Below, piece after piece: positions 49,992 through 62,673 of a stretch of DNA of 64,000 nucleotides. A model generated the notes under the pieces. It saw only the letters and a list, made by a program, of their open reading frames with translations. It did not search any database and was not told the DNA's origin. Numbering within the stretch: the stretch's first letter is position 1; every line of letters starts with the position of its first letter. The stretch is from Hippophae tibetana (lineage: Eukaryota > Streptophyta > Magnoliopsida > Rosales > Elaeagnaceae), in the NCBI GenBank assembly GCA_037013495.1, contig JAZDXN010000029.1:2802501-2866500 (forward strand), written 5' to 3'. A program made the position numbers and the translations under genes.

Positions 49992-52900
49992 AATTGTACC
50001 TTGAAACGGTCATAACTTTTGACTCGTGTGTAAAAACGACTATTATAGTATATCAAACCGAAGGTCATATCGATATCCATAATCTTAGCTAACCTAGCTA
50101 TATAAATTCATTACTTGATCCTAAATTCCATCATTTACATCACTTATCGAGGGTTTAAATTTTTTATCACATATTTTACATTTTTGGTTTTATTCTATAG
50201 AGTTGTAATGAAGATGGATGAGCCGACCAAGTGTATGTTTAAAAATAAACTAATGAATAAGAATATAATACAAATAATTTCATGATCCAACTAAGAAAAT
50301 GAGAAGCGAAAAAGAAGAGGAGTGCTACTTTTTATTGTTTTCAATAACTTATTTGAGAAATCGCAATTGTACCTTGAAACGGTCATAACTTTTGACTCGT
50401 GTGTAAAAACGACTATTATAGTATATCAAACCGAAGGTCATATCGATATCCATAATCTTAGCTAACCTAGCTATATAAATTCATTACTTGATCCTAAATT
50501 CCATCATTTACATCACTTATCGAGGGTTTAAAGTTTTAATCACATATTTTACATTTTTGGTTTTATTCTATAGAGTTGTAATGAAGATGGATGAGCCGAC
50601 CAAGTGTATGTTTAAAAATAAACTAATAACTAAGAATATAATACAAATAATTTCATGATCCAACTAAAGAAATGAGAAAAGAAAAAGAAGAGGAGTGCTA
50701 CTTTTTATTGTTTTCAATAACTTATTTGAGAAATCGCAGTTGTACCTTGAAACGGTCATAACTTTTGACTCGTGCGTAAAAACGACTATTATAGTATATC
50801 AAACCGAAGGTCTTATCGATATCCATAATCTTCGCTGACCTGGCTATATAAATTCATTACTTGATTCTAAATTCAATCATTTACATCACTTATCGAGGGT
50901 TTAAAGTTTTTATCACATATTTTACATTTTTGGTTTTATTCTATAGAGTTGTAATGAAGATGGATGAGCCGACCAAGTGTATGTTTAAAAATAAACTAAT
51001 AACTAAGAATATAATACAAATAATTTCATGATCCAACTAAAGAAATGAGAAAAGAAAAAGAAGAGGAGTGCTACTTTTTATTGTTTTCAATAACTTATTT
51101 GAGAAATCGCAATTGTACCTTGAAACGGTCATAACTTTTGACTCGTGTGTAAAAACGACTATTATAGTATATCAAACCGAAGGTCTTATCGATATCCATA
51201 ATCTTCGCTGACCTGGCTATATAAATTCATTACTTGATTCTAAATTCAATCATTTACATCACTTATCGAGGGTTTAAAGTTTTTATCACATATTTTACAT
51301 TTTTGGTTTTATTCTATAGAGTTGTAATGAAGATGGATGAGCCGACCAAGTGTATGTTTAAAAATAAACTAATAACTAAGAATATAATACAAATAATTTC
51401 ATGATCCAACTAAAGAAATGAGAAAAGAAAAAGAAGAGGAGTGCTACTTTTTATTGTTTTCAATAACTTCTTTGAGAAATCGCAATTGTACCTTGAAACG
51501 GTCATAACTTTTGACTCGTGTGTAAAAACGACTATTATAGTATATCAAACCGAAGGTCATATCGATATCCATAATCTTAGCTAACCTAGCTATATAAATT
51601 CATTACTTGATCCTAAATTCCATCATTTACATCACTTATCGAGGGTTTAAATTTTTTATCACATATTTTACATTTTTGGTTTTATTCTATAGAGTTGTAA
51701 TGAAGATGGATGAGCCGACCAATTGTATGTTTAAAAATAAACTAATGACTAAGAATATAATACAAATAATTTCATGATACAATTAAAGAAATGAGAAGAG
51801 AAAAAGAAGAGGTGTGCTACTTTTTAATGTTTACCATAACATATTTTAGAAATCGGAGTTGTACCTTGAAACGGTCATAACTTTTGACTCGTTTGTAAAA
51901 ACGACTATAATAGTATATGAAACTGAAGGTCTTATCGATATCCATAATCTTAGCTGACCTGGCTATATAAATTCATTACTTGATCCTAAATTCCATCATT
52001 TACATCACTTATCGAGGGTTTAAAGTTTTTATCACATATTTTACATTTTTGGTTTTATTCTATAGAGTTGTAATGAAAATGGTTGAGCCGACCAAGTGTA
52101 TGTTTAAAAATAAACTAATGAATAAGAATATAATACAAATAATTTCATGATCCAACTAAAGAAATGAGAAGAGAAAAAGAAGAGGAGTGCTACTTTTTAT
52201 TGTTTTCAATAACTTATTTGAGAAATCGCAGTTGTACCTTGAAGCGGTCATAACTTTTGACTCCTGTTTAAAAACGACTATTATAGTATATCAAACCGAA
52301 GGTCATATCGATATCCATAATCTTAGCTAACCTGGCTATATAAATTCATCACTTGATCCTAAATTCCATCATTTACATAACTTATCGAGGGTTTAAAGTT
52401 TTAATCACATATTTTACATTTTTGGTTTTATTCTATAGAGTTGTAATGAAGATGGATGAGCCGACCAAGTGTATGTTTAAAAATAAACTAATAACTAAGA
52501 ATATAATACAAATAATTTCATGATCCAACTAAAGAAATGAGAAAAGAAAAAGAAGAGGAGTGCTACTTTTTATTGTTTTCAATAACTTATTTGAGAAATC
52601 GCAGTTGTACCTTGAAACGGTCATAACTTTTGACTCGTGCGTAAAAACGACTATTATAGTATATCAAACCGAAGGTCTTATCGATATCCATAATCTTCGC
52701 TGACCTGGCTATATAAATTCATTACTTGATTCTAAATTCAATCATTTACATCACTTATCGAGGGTTTAAAGTTTTTATCACATATTTTACATTTTTGGTT
52801 TTATTCTATAGAGTTGTAATGAAGATGGATGAGCCGACCAAGTGTATGTTTAAAAATAAACTAATAACTAAGAATATAATACAAATAATTTCATGATCCA

Positions 52901-53348
52901 ACTAAAGAAATGAGAAAAGAAAAAGAAGAGGAGTGCTACTTTTTATTGTTTTCAATAACTTATTTGAGAAATCGCAATTGTACCTTGAAACGGTCATAAC
53001 TTTTGACTCGTGTGTAAAAACGACTATTATAGTATATCAAACCGAAGGTCATATCGATATCCATAATCTTAGCTAACCTAGCTATATAAATTCATTACTT
53101 GATCCTAAATTCCATCATTTACATCACTTATCGAGGGTTTAAATTTTTTATCACATATTTTACATTTTTGGTTTTATTCTATAGAGTTGTAATGAAGATG
53201 GATGAGCCGACCAAGTGTATGTTTAAAAATAAACTAATGACTAAGAGTATAATACAAATAATTTCATGATACAATTAAAGAAATGAGAAGAGAAAAAGAA
53301 GAGGAGTGCTACTTTTTAATGTTTTCCATAACATATTTTAGAAATCGG
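49992..53348 (+). repeat. Transition block G with 4-mer relations
   Basis: Two successive CAATTG monomers (49992 and 50365) are followed by two near-identical monomers with GGTCTTATCG, CTTCGCTGACC and CTTGATTCTAAATTCAATC (50738 and 51111), a gamma (51484), alpha (51857), beta (52230), then the CTTGATTCTAAA monomer again (52603) and a gamma. CTTGATTCTAAA copies lie 1,492 bp apart (51237 and 52729), and a further one occurs at 62054. Private changes include AACTTCTTTGAG, GAGGTGTGCTAC, TTTACCATAAC and ACTCCTGTTT. Confidence 0.78.
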
Positions 53349-55213
53349 AGTTGTACCTTGAAACGGTCATAACTTTTGACTCGTTTGTAAAAACGACTAT
53401 AATAGTATATGAAACTGAAGGTCTTATCGATATCCATAATCTTAGCTGACCTGGCTATATAAATTCATTACTTGATCCTAAATTCCATCATTTACATCAC
53501 TTATCGAGGGTTTAAAGTTTTTATCACATATTTTACATTTTTGGTTTTATTCTATAGAGTTGTAATGAAGATGGTTGAGCCGACCAAGTGTATGTTTAAA
53601 AATAAACTAATGAATAAGAATATAATACAAATAATTTCATGATCCAACTAAAGAAATGAGAAGAGAAAAAGAAGAGGAGTGCTACTTTTTATTGTTTTCA
53701 ATAACTTATTTGAGAAATCGCAGTTGTACCTTGAAGCGGTCATAACTTTTGACTCGTGTTTAAAAACGACTATTATAGTATATCAAACCGAAGGTCATAT
53801 CGATATCCATAATCTTAGATAACCTGGCTATATAAATTCATCACTTGATCCTAAATTCCATCATTTACATCACTTATCGAGGGTTTAAAGTTTTAATCAC
53901 ATATTTTACATTTTTGGTTTTATTCTATAGAGTTGTAATGAAGATGGATGAGCCGACCAAGTGTATGTTTAAAAATAAACTAATAACTAAGAATATAATA
54001 CAAATAATTTCATGATCCAACTAAAGAAATGAGAAAAGAAAAAGAAGAGGAGTGCTACTTTTTATTGTTTTCAATAACTTATTTGAGAAATCGCAGTTGT
54101 ACCTTGAAACGGTCATAACTTTTGACTCGTGTGTAAAAACGACTATTATAGTATATCAAACCGAAGGTCATATCGATATCCATAATCTTAGCTAACCTAG
54201 CTATATAAATTCATCACTTGATCCTAAATTCCATCATTTACATCACTTATCGAGGGTTTAAAGTTTTTATCACATATTTTACATTTTTGGTTTTATTCTA
54301 TAGAGTTGTAATGAAGATGGATGAGCCGACCAAGTGTATGTTTAAAAATAAACTAATGAATAAGAATATAATACAAATAATTTCATGATCCAACTAAAGA
54401 AATGAGAAGCGAAAAAGAAGAGGAGTGCTACTTTTTATTGTTTTCAATAACTTATTTGAGAAATCCCAGTTGTACCTTGAAACGGTCATAACTTTTGACT
54501 CGTCCGTAAAAACGACTATTATAGTATATCAAACCGAAGGTCATATCGATATCCATAATCTTAGCTAACCTAGCTATATAAATTCATTACTTGATCCTAA
54601 ATTCCATCATTTACATCACTTATCGAGGGTTTAAATTTTTTATCACATATTTTACATTTTTGGTTTTATTCTATAGAGTTGTAATGAAGATGGATGAGCC
54701 GACCAAGTGTATGTTTAAAAATAAACTAATGAATAAGAATATAATACAAATAATTTCATGATCCAACTAAGAAAATGAGAAGCGAAAAAGAAGAGGAGTG
54801 CTACTTTTTATTGTTTTCAATAACTTATTTGAGAAATCGCAATTGTACCTTGAAACGGTCATAACTTTTGACTCGTGTGTAAAAACGACTATTATAGTAT
54901 ATCAAACCGAAGGTCATATCGATATCCATAATCTTAGCTAACCTAGCTATATAAATTCATTACTTGATCCTAAATTCCATCATTTACATCACTTATCGAG
55001 GGTTTAAATTTTTTATCACATATTTTACATTTTTGGTTTTATTCTATAGAGTTGTAATGAAGATGGATGAGCCGACCAAGTGTATGTTTAAAAATAAACT
55101 AATGACTAAGAATATAATACAAATAATTTCATGATACAATTAAAGAAATGAGAAGAGAAAAAGAAGAGGAGTGCTACTTTTTAATGTTTTCCATAACATA
55201 TTTTAGAAATCGG
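53349..55213 (+). repeat. HOR-H copy 1, 5-mer of 1,865 bp
   Basis: Alpha, beta (GATAACCTGG), a CATCACTTG monomer, a CCCAGTTG monomer with CGTCCGTAAAA, and a CAATTG gamma. CGTCCG at 54501, 56366 and 58231 and GATAACC at 53819, 55684 and 57549 give exactly 1,865 bp. The alpha of this copy has CTTAGCTGACC; the later ones have CATAGCTGACC. Confidence 0.92.
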
Positions 55214-57078
55214 AGTTGTACCTTGAAACGGTCATAACTTTTGACTCGTTTGTAAAAACGACTATAATAGTATATGAAACTGAAGGTCTTATCGATATCC
55301 ATAATCATAGCTGACCTGGCTATATAAATTCATTACTTGATCCTAAATTCCATCATTTACATCACTTATCGAGGGTTTAAAGTTTTTATCACATATTTTA
55401 CATTTTTGGTTTTATTCTATAGAGTTGTAATGAAGATGGTTGAGCCGACCAAGTGTATGTTTAAAAATAAACTAATGAATAAGAATATAATACAAATAAT
55501 TTCATGATCCAACTAAAGAAATGAGAAGAGAAAAAGAAGAGGAGTGCTACTTTTTATTGTTTTCAATAACTTATTTGAGAAATCGCAGTTGTACCTTGAA
55601 GCGGTCATAACTTTTGACTCGTGTTTAAAAACGACTATTATAGTATATCAAACCGAAGGTCATATCGATATCCATAATCTTAGATAACCTGGCTATATAA
55701 ATTCATCACTTGATCCTAAATTCCATCATTTACATCACTTATCGAGGGTTTAAAGTTTTAATCACATATTTTACATTTTTGGTTTTATTCTATAGAGTTG
55801 TAATGAAGATGGATGAGCCGACCAAGTGTATGTTTAAAAATAAACTAATAACTAAGAATATAATACAAATAATTTCATGATCCAACTAAAGAAATGAGAA
55901 AAGAAAAAGAAGAGGAGTGCTACTTTTTATTGTTTTCAATAACTTATTTGAGAAATCGCAGTTGTACCTTGAAACGGTCATAACTTTTGACTCGTGTGTA
56001 AAAACGACTATTATAGTATATCAAACCGAAGGTCATATCGATATCCATAATCTTAGCTAACCTAGCTATATAAATTCATCACTTGATCCTAAATTCCATC
56101 ATTTACATCACTTATCGAGGGTTTAAAGTTTTTATCACATATTTTACATTTTTGGTTTTATTCTATAGAGTTGTAATGAAGATGGATGAGCCGACCAAGT
56201 GTATGTTTAAAAATAAACTAATGAATAAGAATATAATACAAATAATTTCATGATCCAACTAAAGAAATGAGAAGCGAAAAAGAAGAGGAGTGCTACTTTT
56301 TATTGTTTTCAATAACTTATTTGAGAAATCCCAGTTGTACCTTGAAACGGTCATAACTTTTGACTCGTCCGTAAAAACGACTATTATAGTATATCAAACC
56401 GAAGGTCATATCGATATCCATAATCTTAGCTAACCTAGCTATATAAATTCATTACTTGATCCTAAATTCCATCATTTACATCACTTATCGAGGGTTTAAA
56501 TTTTTTATCACATATTTTACATTTTTGGTTTTATTCTATAGAGTTGTAATGAAGATGGATGAGCCGACCAAGTGTATGTTTAAAAATAAACTAATGAATA
56601 AGAATATAATACAAATAATTTCATGATCCAACTAAGAAAATGAGAAGCGAAAAAGAAGAGGAGTGCTACTTTTTATTGTTTTCAATAACTTATTTGAGAA
56701 ATCGCAATTGTACCTTGAAACGGTCATAACTTTTGACTCGTGTGTAAAAACGACTATTATAGTATATCAAACCGAAGGTCATATCGATATCCATAATCTT
56801 AGCTAACCTAGCTATATAAATTCATTACTTGATCCTAAATTCCATCATTTACATCACTTATCGAGGGTTTAAATTTTTTATCACATATTTTACATTTTTG
56901 GTTTTATTCTATAGAGTTGTAATGAAGATGGATGAGCCGACCAAGTGTATGTTTAAAAATAAACTAATGACTAAGAATATAATACAAATAATTTCATGAT
57001 ACAATTAAAGAAATGAGAAGAGAAAAAGAAGAGGAGTGCTACTTTTTAATGTTTTCCATAACATATTTTAGAAATCGG
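55214..57078 (+). repeat. HOR-H copy 2, 5-mer of 1,865 bp
   Basis: Repeats the order of copy 1, with CATAGCTGACC in alpha. I saw no other difference at the diagnostic sites. Confidence 0.92.
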
Positions 57079-58943
57079 AGTTGTACCTTGAAACGGTCAT
57101 AACTTTTGACTCGTTTGTAAAAACGACTATAATAGTATATGAAACTGAAGGTCTTATCGATATCCATAATCATAGCTGACCTGGCTATATAAATTCATTA
57201 CTTGATCCTAAATTCCATCATTTACATCACTTATCGAGGGTTTAAAGTTTTTATCACATATTTTACATTTTTGGTTTTATTCTATAGAGTTGTAATGAAG
57301 ATGGTTGAGCCGACCAAGTGTATGTTTAAAAATAAACTAATGAATAAGAATATAATACAAATAATTTCATGATCCAACTAAAGAAATGAGAAGAGAAAAA
57401 GAAGAGGAGTGCTACTTTTTATTGTTTTCAATAACTTATTTGAGAAATCGCAGTTGTACCTTGAAGCGGTCATAACTTTTGACTCGTGTTTAAAAACGAC
57501 TATTATAGTATATCAAACCGAAGGTCATATCGATATCCATAATCTTAGATAACCTGGCTATATAAATTCATCACTTGATCCTAAATTCCATCATTTACAT
57601 CACTTATCGAGGGTTTAAAGTTTTAATCACATATTTTACATTTTTGGTTTTATTCTATAGAGTTGTAATGAAGATGGATGAGCCGACCAAGTGTATGTTT
57701 AAAAATAAACTAATAACTAAGAATATAATACAAATAATTTCATGATCCAACTAAAGAAATGAGAAAAGAAAAAGAAGAGGAGTGCTACTTTTTATTGTTT
57801 TCAATAACTTATTTGAGAAATCGCAGTTGTACCTTGAAACGGTCATAACTTTTGACTCGTGTGTAAAAACGACTATTATAGTATATCAAACCGAAGGTCA
57901 TATCGATATCCATAATCTTAGCTAACCTAGCTATATAAATTCATCACTTGATCCTAAATTCCATCATTTACATCACTTATCGAGGGTTTAAAGTTTTTAT
58001 CACATATTTTACATTTTTGGTTTTATTCTATAGAGTTGTAATGAAGATGGATGAGCCGACCAAGTGTATGTTTAAAAATAAACTAATGAATAAGAATATA
58101 ATACAAATAATTTCATGATCCAACTAAAGAAATGAGAAGCGAAAAAGAAGAGGAGTGCTACTTTTTATTGTTTTCAATAACTTATTTGAGAAATCCCAGT
58201 TGTACCTTGAAACGGTCATAACTTTTGACTCGTCCGTAAAAACGACTATTATAGTATATCAAACCGAAGGTCATATCGATATCCATAATCTTAGCTAACC
58301 TAGCTATATAAATTCATTACTTGATCCTAAATTCCATCATTTACATCACTTATCGAGGGTTTAAATTTTTTATCACATATTTTACATTTTTGGTTTTATT
58401 CTATAGAGTTGTAATGAAGATGGATGAGCCGACCAAGTGTATGTTTAAAAATAAACTAATGAATAAGAATATAATACAAATAATTTCATGATCCAACTAA
58501 GAAAATGAGAAGCGAAAAAGAAGAGGAGTGCTACTTTTTATTGTTTTCAATAACTTATTTGAGAAATCGCAATTGTACCTTGAAACGGTCATAACTTTTG
58601 ACTCGTGTGTAAAAACGACTATTATAGTATATCAAACCGAAGGTCATATCGATATCCATAATCTTAGCTAACCTAGCTATATAAATTCATTACTTGATCC
58701 TAAATTCCATCATTTACATCACTTATCGAGGGTTTAAATTTTTTATCACATATTTTACATTTTTGGTTTTATTCTATAGAGTTGTAATGAAGATGGATGA
58801 GCCGACCAAGTGTATGTTTAAAAATAAACTAATGACTAAGAATATAATACAAATAATTTCATGATACAATTAAAGAAATGAGAAGAGAAAAAGAAGAGGA
58901 GTGCTACTTTTTAATGTTTTCCATAACATATTTTAGAAATCGG
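57079..58943 (+). repeat. HOR-H copy 3, 5-mer of 1,865 bp
   Basis: Appears identical to copy 2 at all sites I compared. The next alpha (58944) still has CATAGCTGACC but its beta has GCTAACCTGG, so the pentamer series ends between these two sites. Confidence 0.92.
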
Positions 58944-61900
58944 AGTTGTACCTTGAAACGGTCATAACTTTTGACTCGTTTGTAAAAACGACTATAATAG
59001 TATATGAAACTGAAGGTCTTATCGATATCCATAATCATAGCTGACCTGGCTATATAAATTCATTACTTGATCCTAAATTCCATCATTTACATCACTTATC
59101 GAGGGTTTAAAGTTTTTATCACATATTTTACATTTTTGGTTTTATTCTATAGAGTTGTAATGAAGATGGTTGAGCCGACCAAGTGTATGTTTAAAAATAA
59201 ACTAATGAATAAGAATATAATACAAATAATTTCATGATCCAACTAAAGAAATGAGAAGAGAAAAAGAAGAGGAGTGCTACTTTTTATTGTTTTCAATAAC
59301 TTATTTGAGAAATCGCAGTTGTACCTTGAAGCGGTCATAACTTTTGACTCGTGTTTAAAAACGACTATTATAGTATATCAAACCGAAGGTCATATCGATA
59401 TCCATAATCTTAGCTAACCTGGCTATATAAATTCATCACTTGATCCTAAATTCCATCATTTACATCACTTATCGAGGGTTTAAAGTTTTAATCACATATT
59501 TTACATTTTTGGTTTTATTCTATAGAGTTGTAATGAAGATGGATGAGCCGACCAAGTGTATGTTTAAAAATAAACTAATAACTAAGAATATAATACAAAT
59601 AATTTCATGGTCCAACTAAAGAAATGAGAAAAGAAAAAGAAGAGGAGTGCTACTTTTTATTGTTTTCAATAACTTATTTGAGAAATCGCAGTTGTACCTT
59701 GAAACGGTCATAACTTTTGACTCGTGCGTAAAAACGTCTATTATAGTATATCAAACCGAAGGTCATATCGATATCCATAATCTTAGCTAACCTAGCTATA
59801 TAAATTCATTACTTGATCCTAAATTCCATCATTTACATCACTTAACGAGGGTTTAAATTTTTTATCACATATTTTACATTTTTGGTTTTATTCTATAGAG
59901 TTGTAATGAAGATGGATGAGCCGACCAAGTGTATGTTTAAAAATAAACTAATGAATAAGAATATAATACAAATAATTTCATGATCCAACTAAGAAAATGA
60001 GAAGCGAAAAAGAAGAGGAGTGCTACTTTTTATTGTTTTCAATAACTTATTTGAGAAATCGCAATTGTACCTTGAAACGGTCATAACTTTTGACTCGTGT
60101 GTAAAAACGACTATTATAGTATATCAAACCGAAGGTCATATCGATATCCATAATCTTAGCTAACCTAGCTATATAAATTCATTACTTGATCCTAAATTCC
60201 ATCATTTACATCACTTATCGAGGGTTTAAATTTTTTATCACATATTTTACATTTTTGGTTTTATTCTATAGAGTTGTAATGAAGATGGATGAGCCGACCA
60301 AGTGTATGTTTAAAAATAAACTAATGACTAAGAATATAATACAAATAATTTCATGATACAATTAAAGAAATGAGAAGAGAAAAAGAAGAGGTGTGCTACT
60401 TTTTAATGTTTTCCATAACATATTTTAGAAATCGGAGTTGTACCTTGAAACGGTCATAACTTTTGACTCGTTTGTAAAAACGACTATAATAGTATATGAA
60501 ACTGAAGGTCTTATGGATATCCATAATCTTAGCTGACCTGGCTATATAAATTCATTACTTGATCCTAAATTCCATCATTTACATCACTTATCGAGGGTTT
60601 AAAGTTTTTATCACATATTTTACATTTTTGGTTTTATTCTATAGAGTTGTAATGAAGATGGTTGAGCCGACCAAGTGTATGTTTAAAAATAAACTAATGA
60701 ATAAGAATATAATACAAATAATTTCATGATCCAACTAAAGAAATGAGAAGAGAAAAAGAAGAGGAGTGCTACTTTTTATTGTTTTCAATAACTTATTTGA
60801 GAAATCACAGTCGTACCTTGAAACGGTCATAACTTTTGACTCGTGTGTAAAAACGACTATTATAGTATATCAAACCGAAGGTCATATTGATATCCATAAT
60901 CTTAGCTAACCTAGCTATATAAATTCATTACTTGATCCTAAATTCAATCATTTACATCACTTATCGAGGGTTTAAAGTTTTTATCACATATTTTACATTT
61001 TTGGTTTTATTCTATAGAGTTGTAATGAAGATGGATGAGCCGACCAAGTGTATGTTTAAAAATAAACTAATAACTAAGAATATAATACAAATAATTTCAT
61101 GATCCAACTAAAGAAATGAGAAAAGAAAAAGAAGAGGAGTGCTACTTTTTATTGTTTTCAATAACTTATTTGAGAAATCGCAGTTGTACCTTGAAACGGT
61201 CATAACTTTTGACTCGTGCGTAAAAACGACTATTATAGTATATCAAACCGAAGGTCATATTGATATCCATAATCTTAGCTAACCTAGCTATATAAATTCA
61301 TTACTTGATCCTAAATTCAATCATTTACATCACTTATCGAGGGTTTAAAGTTTTTATCACATATTTTACATTTTTGGTTTTATTCTATAGAGTTGTAATG
61401 AAGATGGATAAGCCGACCAAGTGTATGTTTAAAAATAAACTAATAACTAAGAATATAATACAAATAATTTCATGATCCAACTAAAGAAATGAGAAAAGAA
61501 AAAGAAGAGGAGTGCTACTTTTTATTGTTTTTAATAACTTATTTGAGAAATCGCAGTTGTACCTTGAAACGGTCATAACTTTTGACTCGTGCGTAAAAAC
61601 GACTATTATAGTATATCAAACCGAAGGTCATATTGATATCCATAATCTTAGCTAACCTAGCTATATAAATTCATTACTTGATCCTAAATTCAATCATTTA
61701 CATCACTTATCGAGGGTTTAAAGTTTTTATCACATATTTTACATTTTTGGTTTTATTCTATAGAGTTCTAATGAAGATGGATGAGCCGACCAAGTGTATG
61801 TTTAAAAATAAACTAATAACTAAGAATATAATACAAATAATTTCATGATCCAACTAAAGAAATGAGAAAAGAAAAAGAAGAGGAGTGCTACTTTTTATTG

Positions 61901-62673
61901 TTTTCAATAACTTATTTGAGAAATCGCAGTTGTACCTTGAAACGGTCATAACTTTTGACTCGTGCGTAAAAACGACTATTATAGTATATCAAACCGAAGG
62001 TCTTATCGATATCCATAATCTTCGCTGACCTGGCTATATAAATTCATTACTTGATTCTAAATTCAATCATTTACATCACTTATCGAGGGTTTAAAGTTTT
62101 TATCACATATTTTACATTTTTGGTTTTATTCTATAGAGTTGTAATGAAGATGGATGAGCCGACCAAGTGTATGTTTAAAAATAAACTAATGAATAAGAAT
62201 ATAATACAAATAATTTCATGATCCAACTAAAGAAATGAGAAGCGAAAAAGAAGAGGAGTGCTACTTTTTATTGTTTTCAATAACTTATTTGAGAAATCGC
62301 AGTTGTACCTTGAAACGGTCATAACTTTTGACTCGTGCGTAAAAACGACTATTATAGTATATCAAACCGAAGGTCATATCGATATCCATAATCTTAGCTA
62401 ACCTAGCTATATAAATTCATTACTTGATCCTAAATTCCATCATTTACATCACTTATCGAGGGTTTAAATTTTTTATCACATATTTTACATTTTTGGTTTT
62501 ATTCTATAGAGTTGTAATGAAGATGGATGAGCCGACCAAGTGTATGTTTAAAAATAAACTAATGACTAAGAATATAATACAAATAATTTCATGATACAAT
62601 TAAAGAAATGAGAAGAGAAAAAGAAGAGGAGTGCTACTTTTTAATGTTTTCCATAACATATTTTAGAAATCGG
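58944..62673 (+). repeat. HOR-I copy 1, 10-mer of 3,730 bp
   Basis: TCATGGTCC at 59605 and 63335 and CTTAACGAGG at 59841 and 63571 give a period of 3,730 bp. Order: alpha, beta, a CGTGCG/ACGTCTATT monomer, gamma (GAGGTGTGCTAC), alpha (TTATGGATATCC), three similar ATTGATATCC/ATTCAATC monomers, a CTTGATTCTAAA monomer, and a gamma-tailed CGTGCG monomer. Confidence 0.88.
60809..61927 (+). repeat. Run of three similar monomers inside HOR-I
   Basis: Three successive monomers share CATATTGATATCC, ATTCAATC, TAATAACTAAG and GAGAAAAG, a local single-monomer expansion. The first begins CACAGTCGTACC and has CGTGTGT; the second and third have CGTGCG. Private bases are GATAAGCCG (about 61409), TTTTTAATAAC (61528) and GTTCTAATG (61766). 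Confidence 0.82.
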
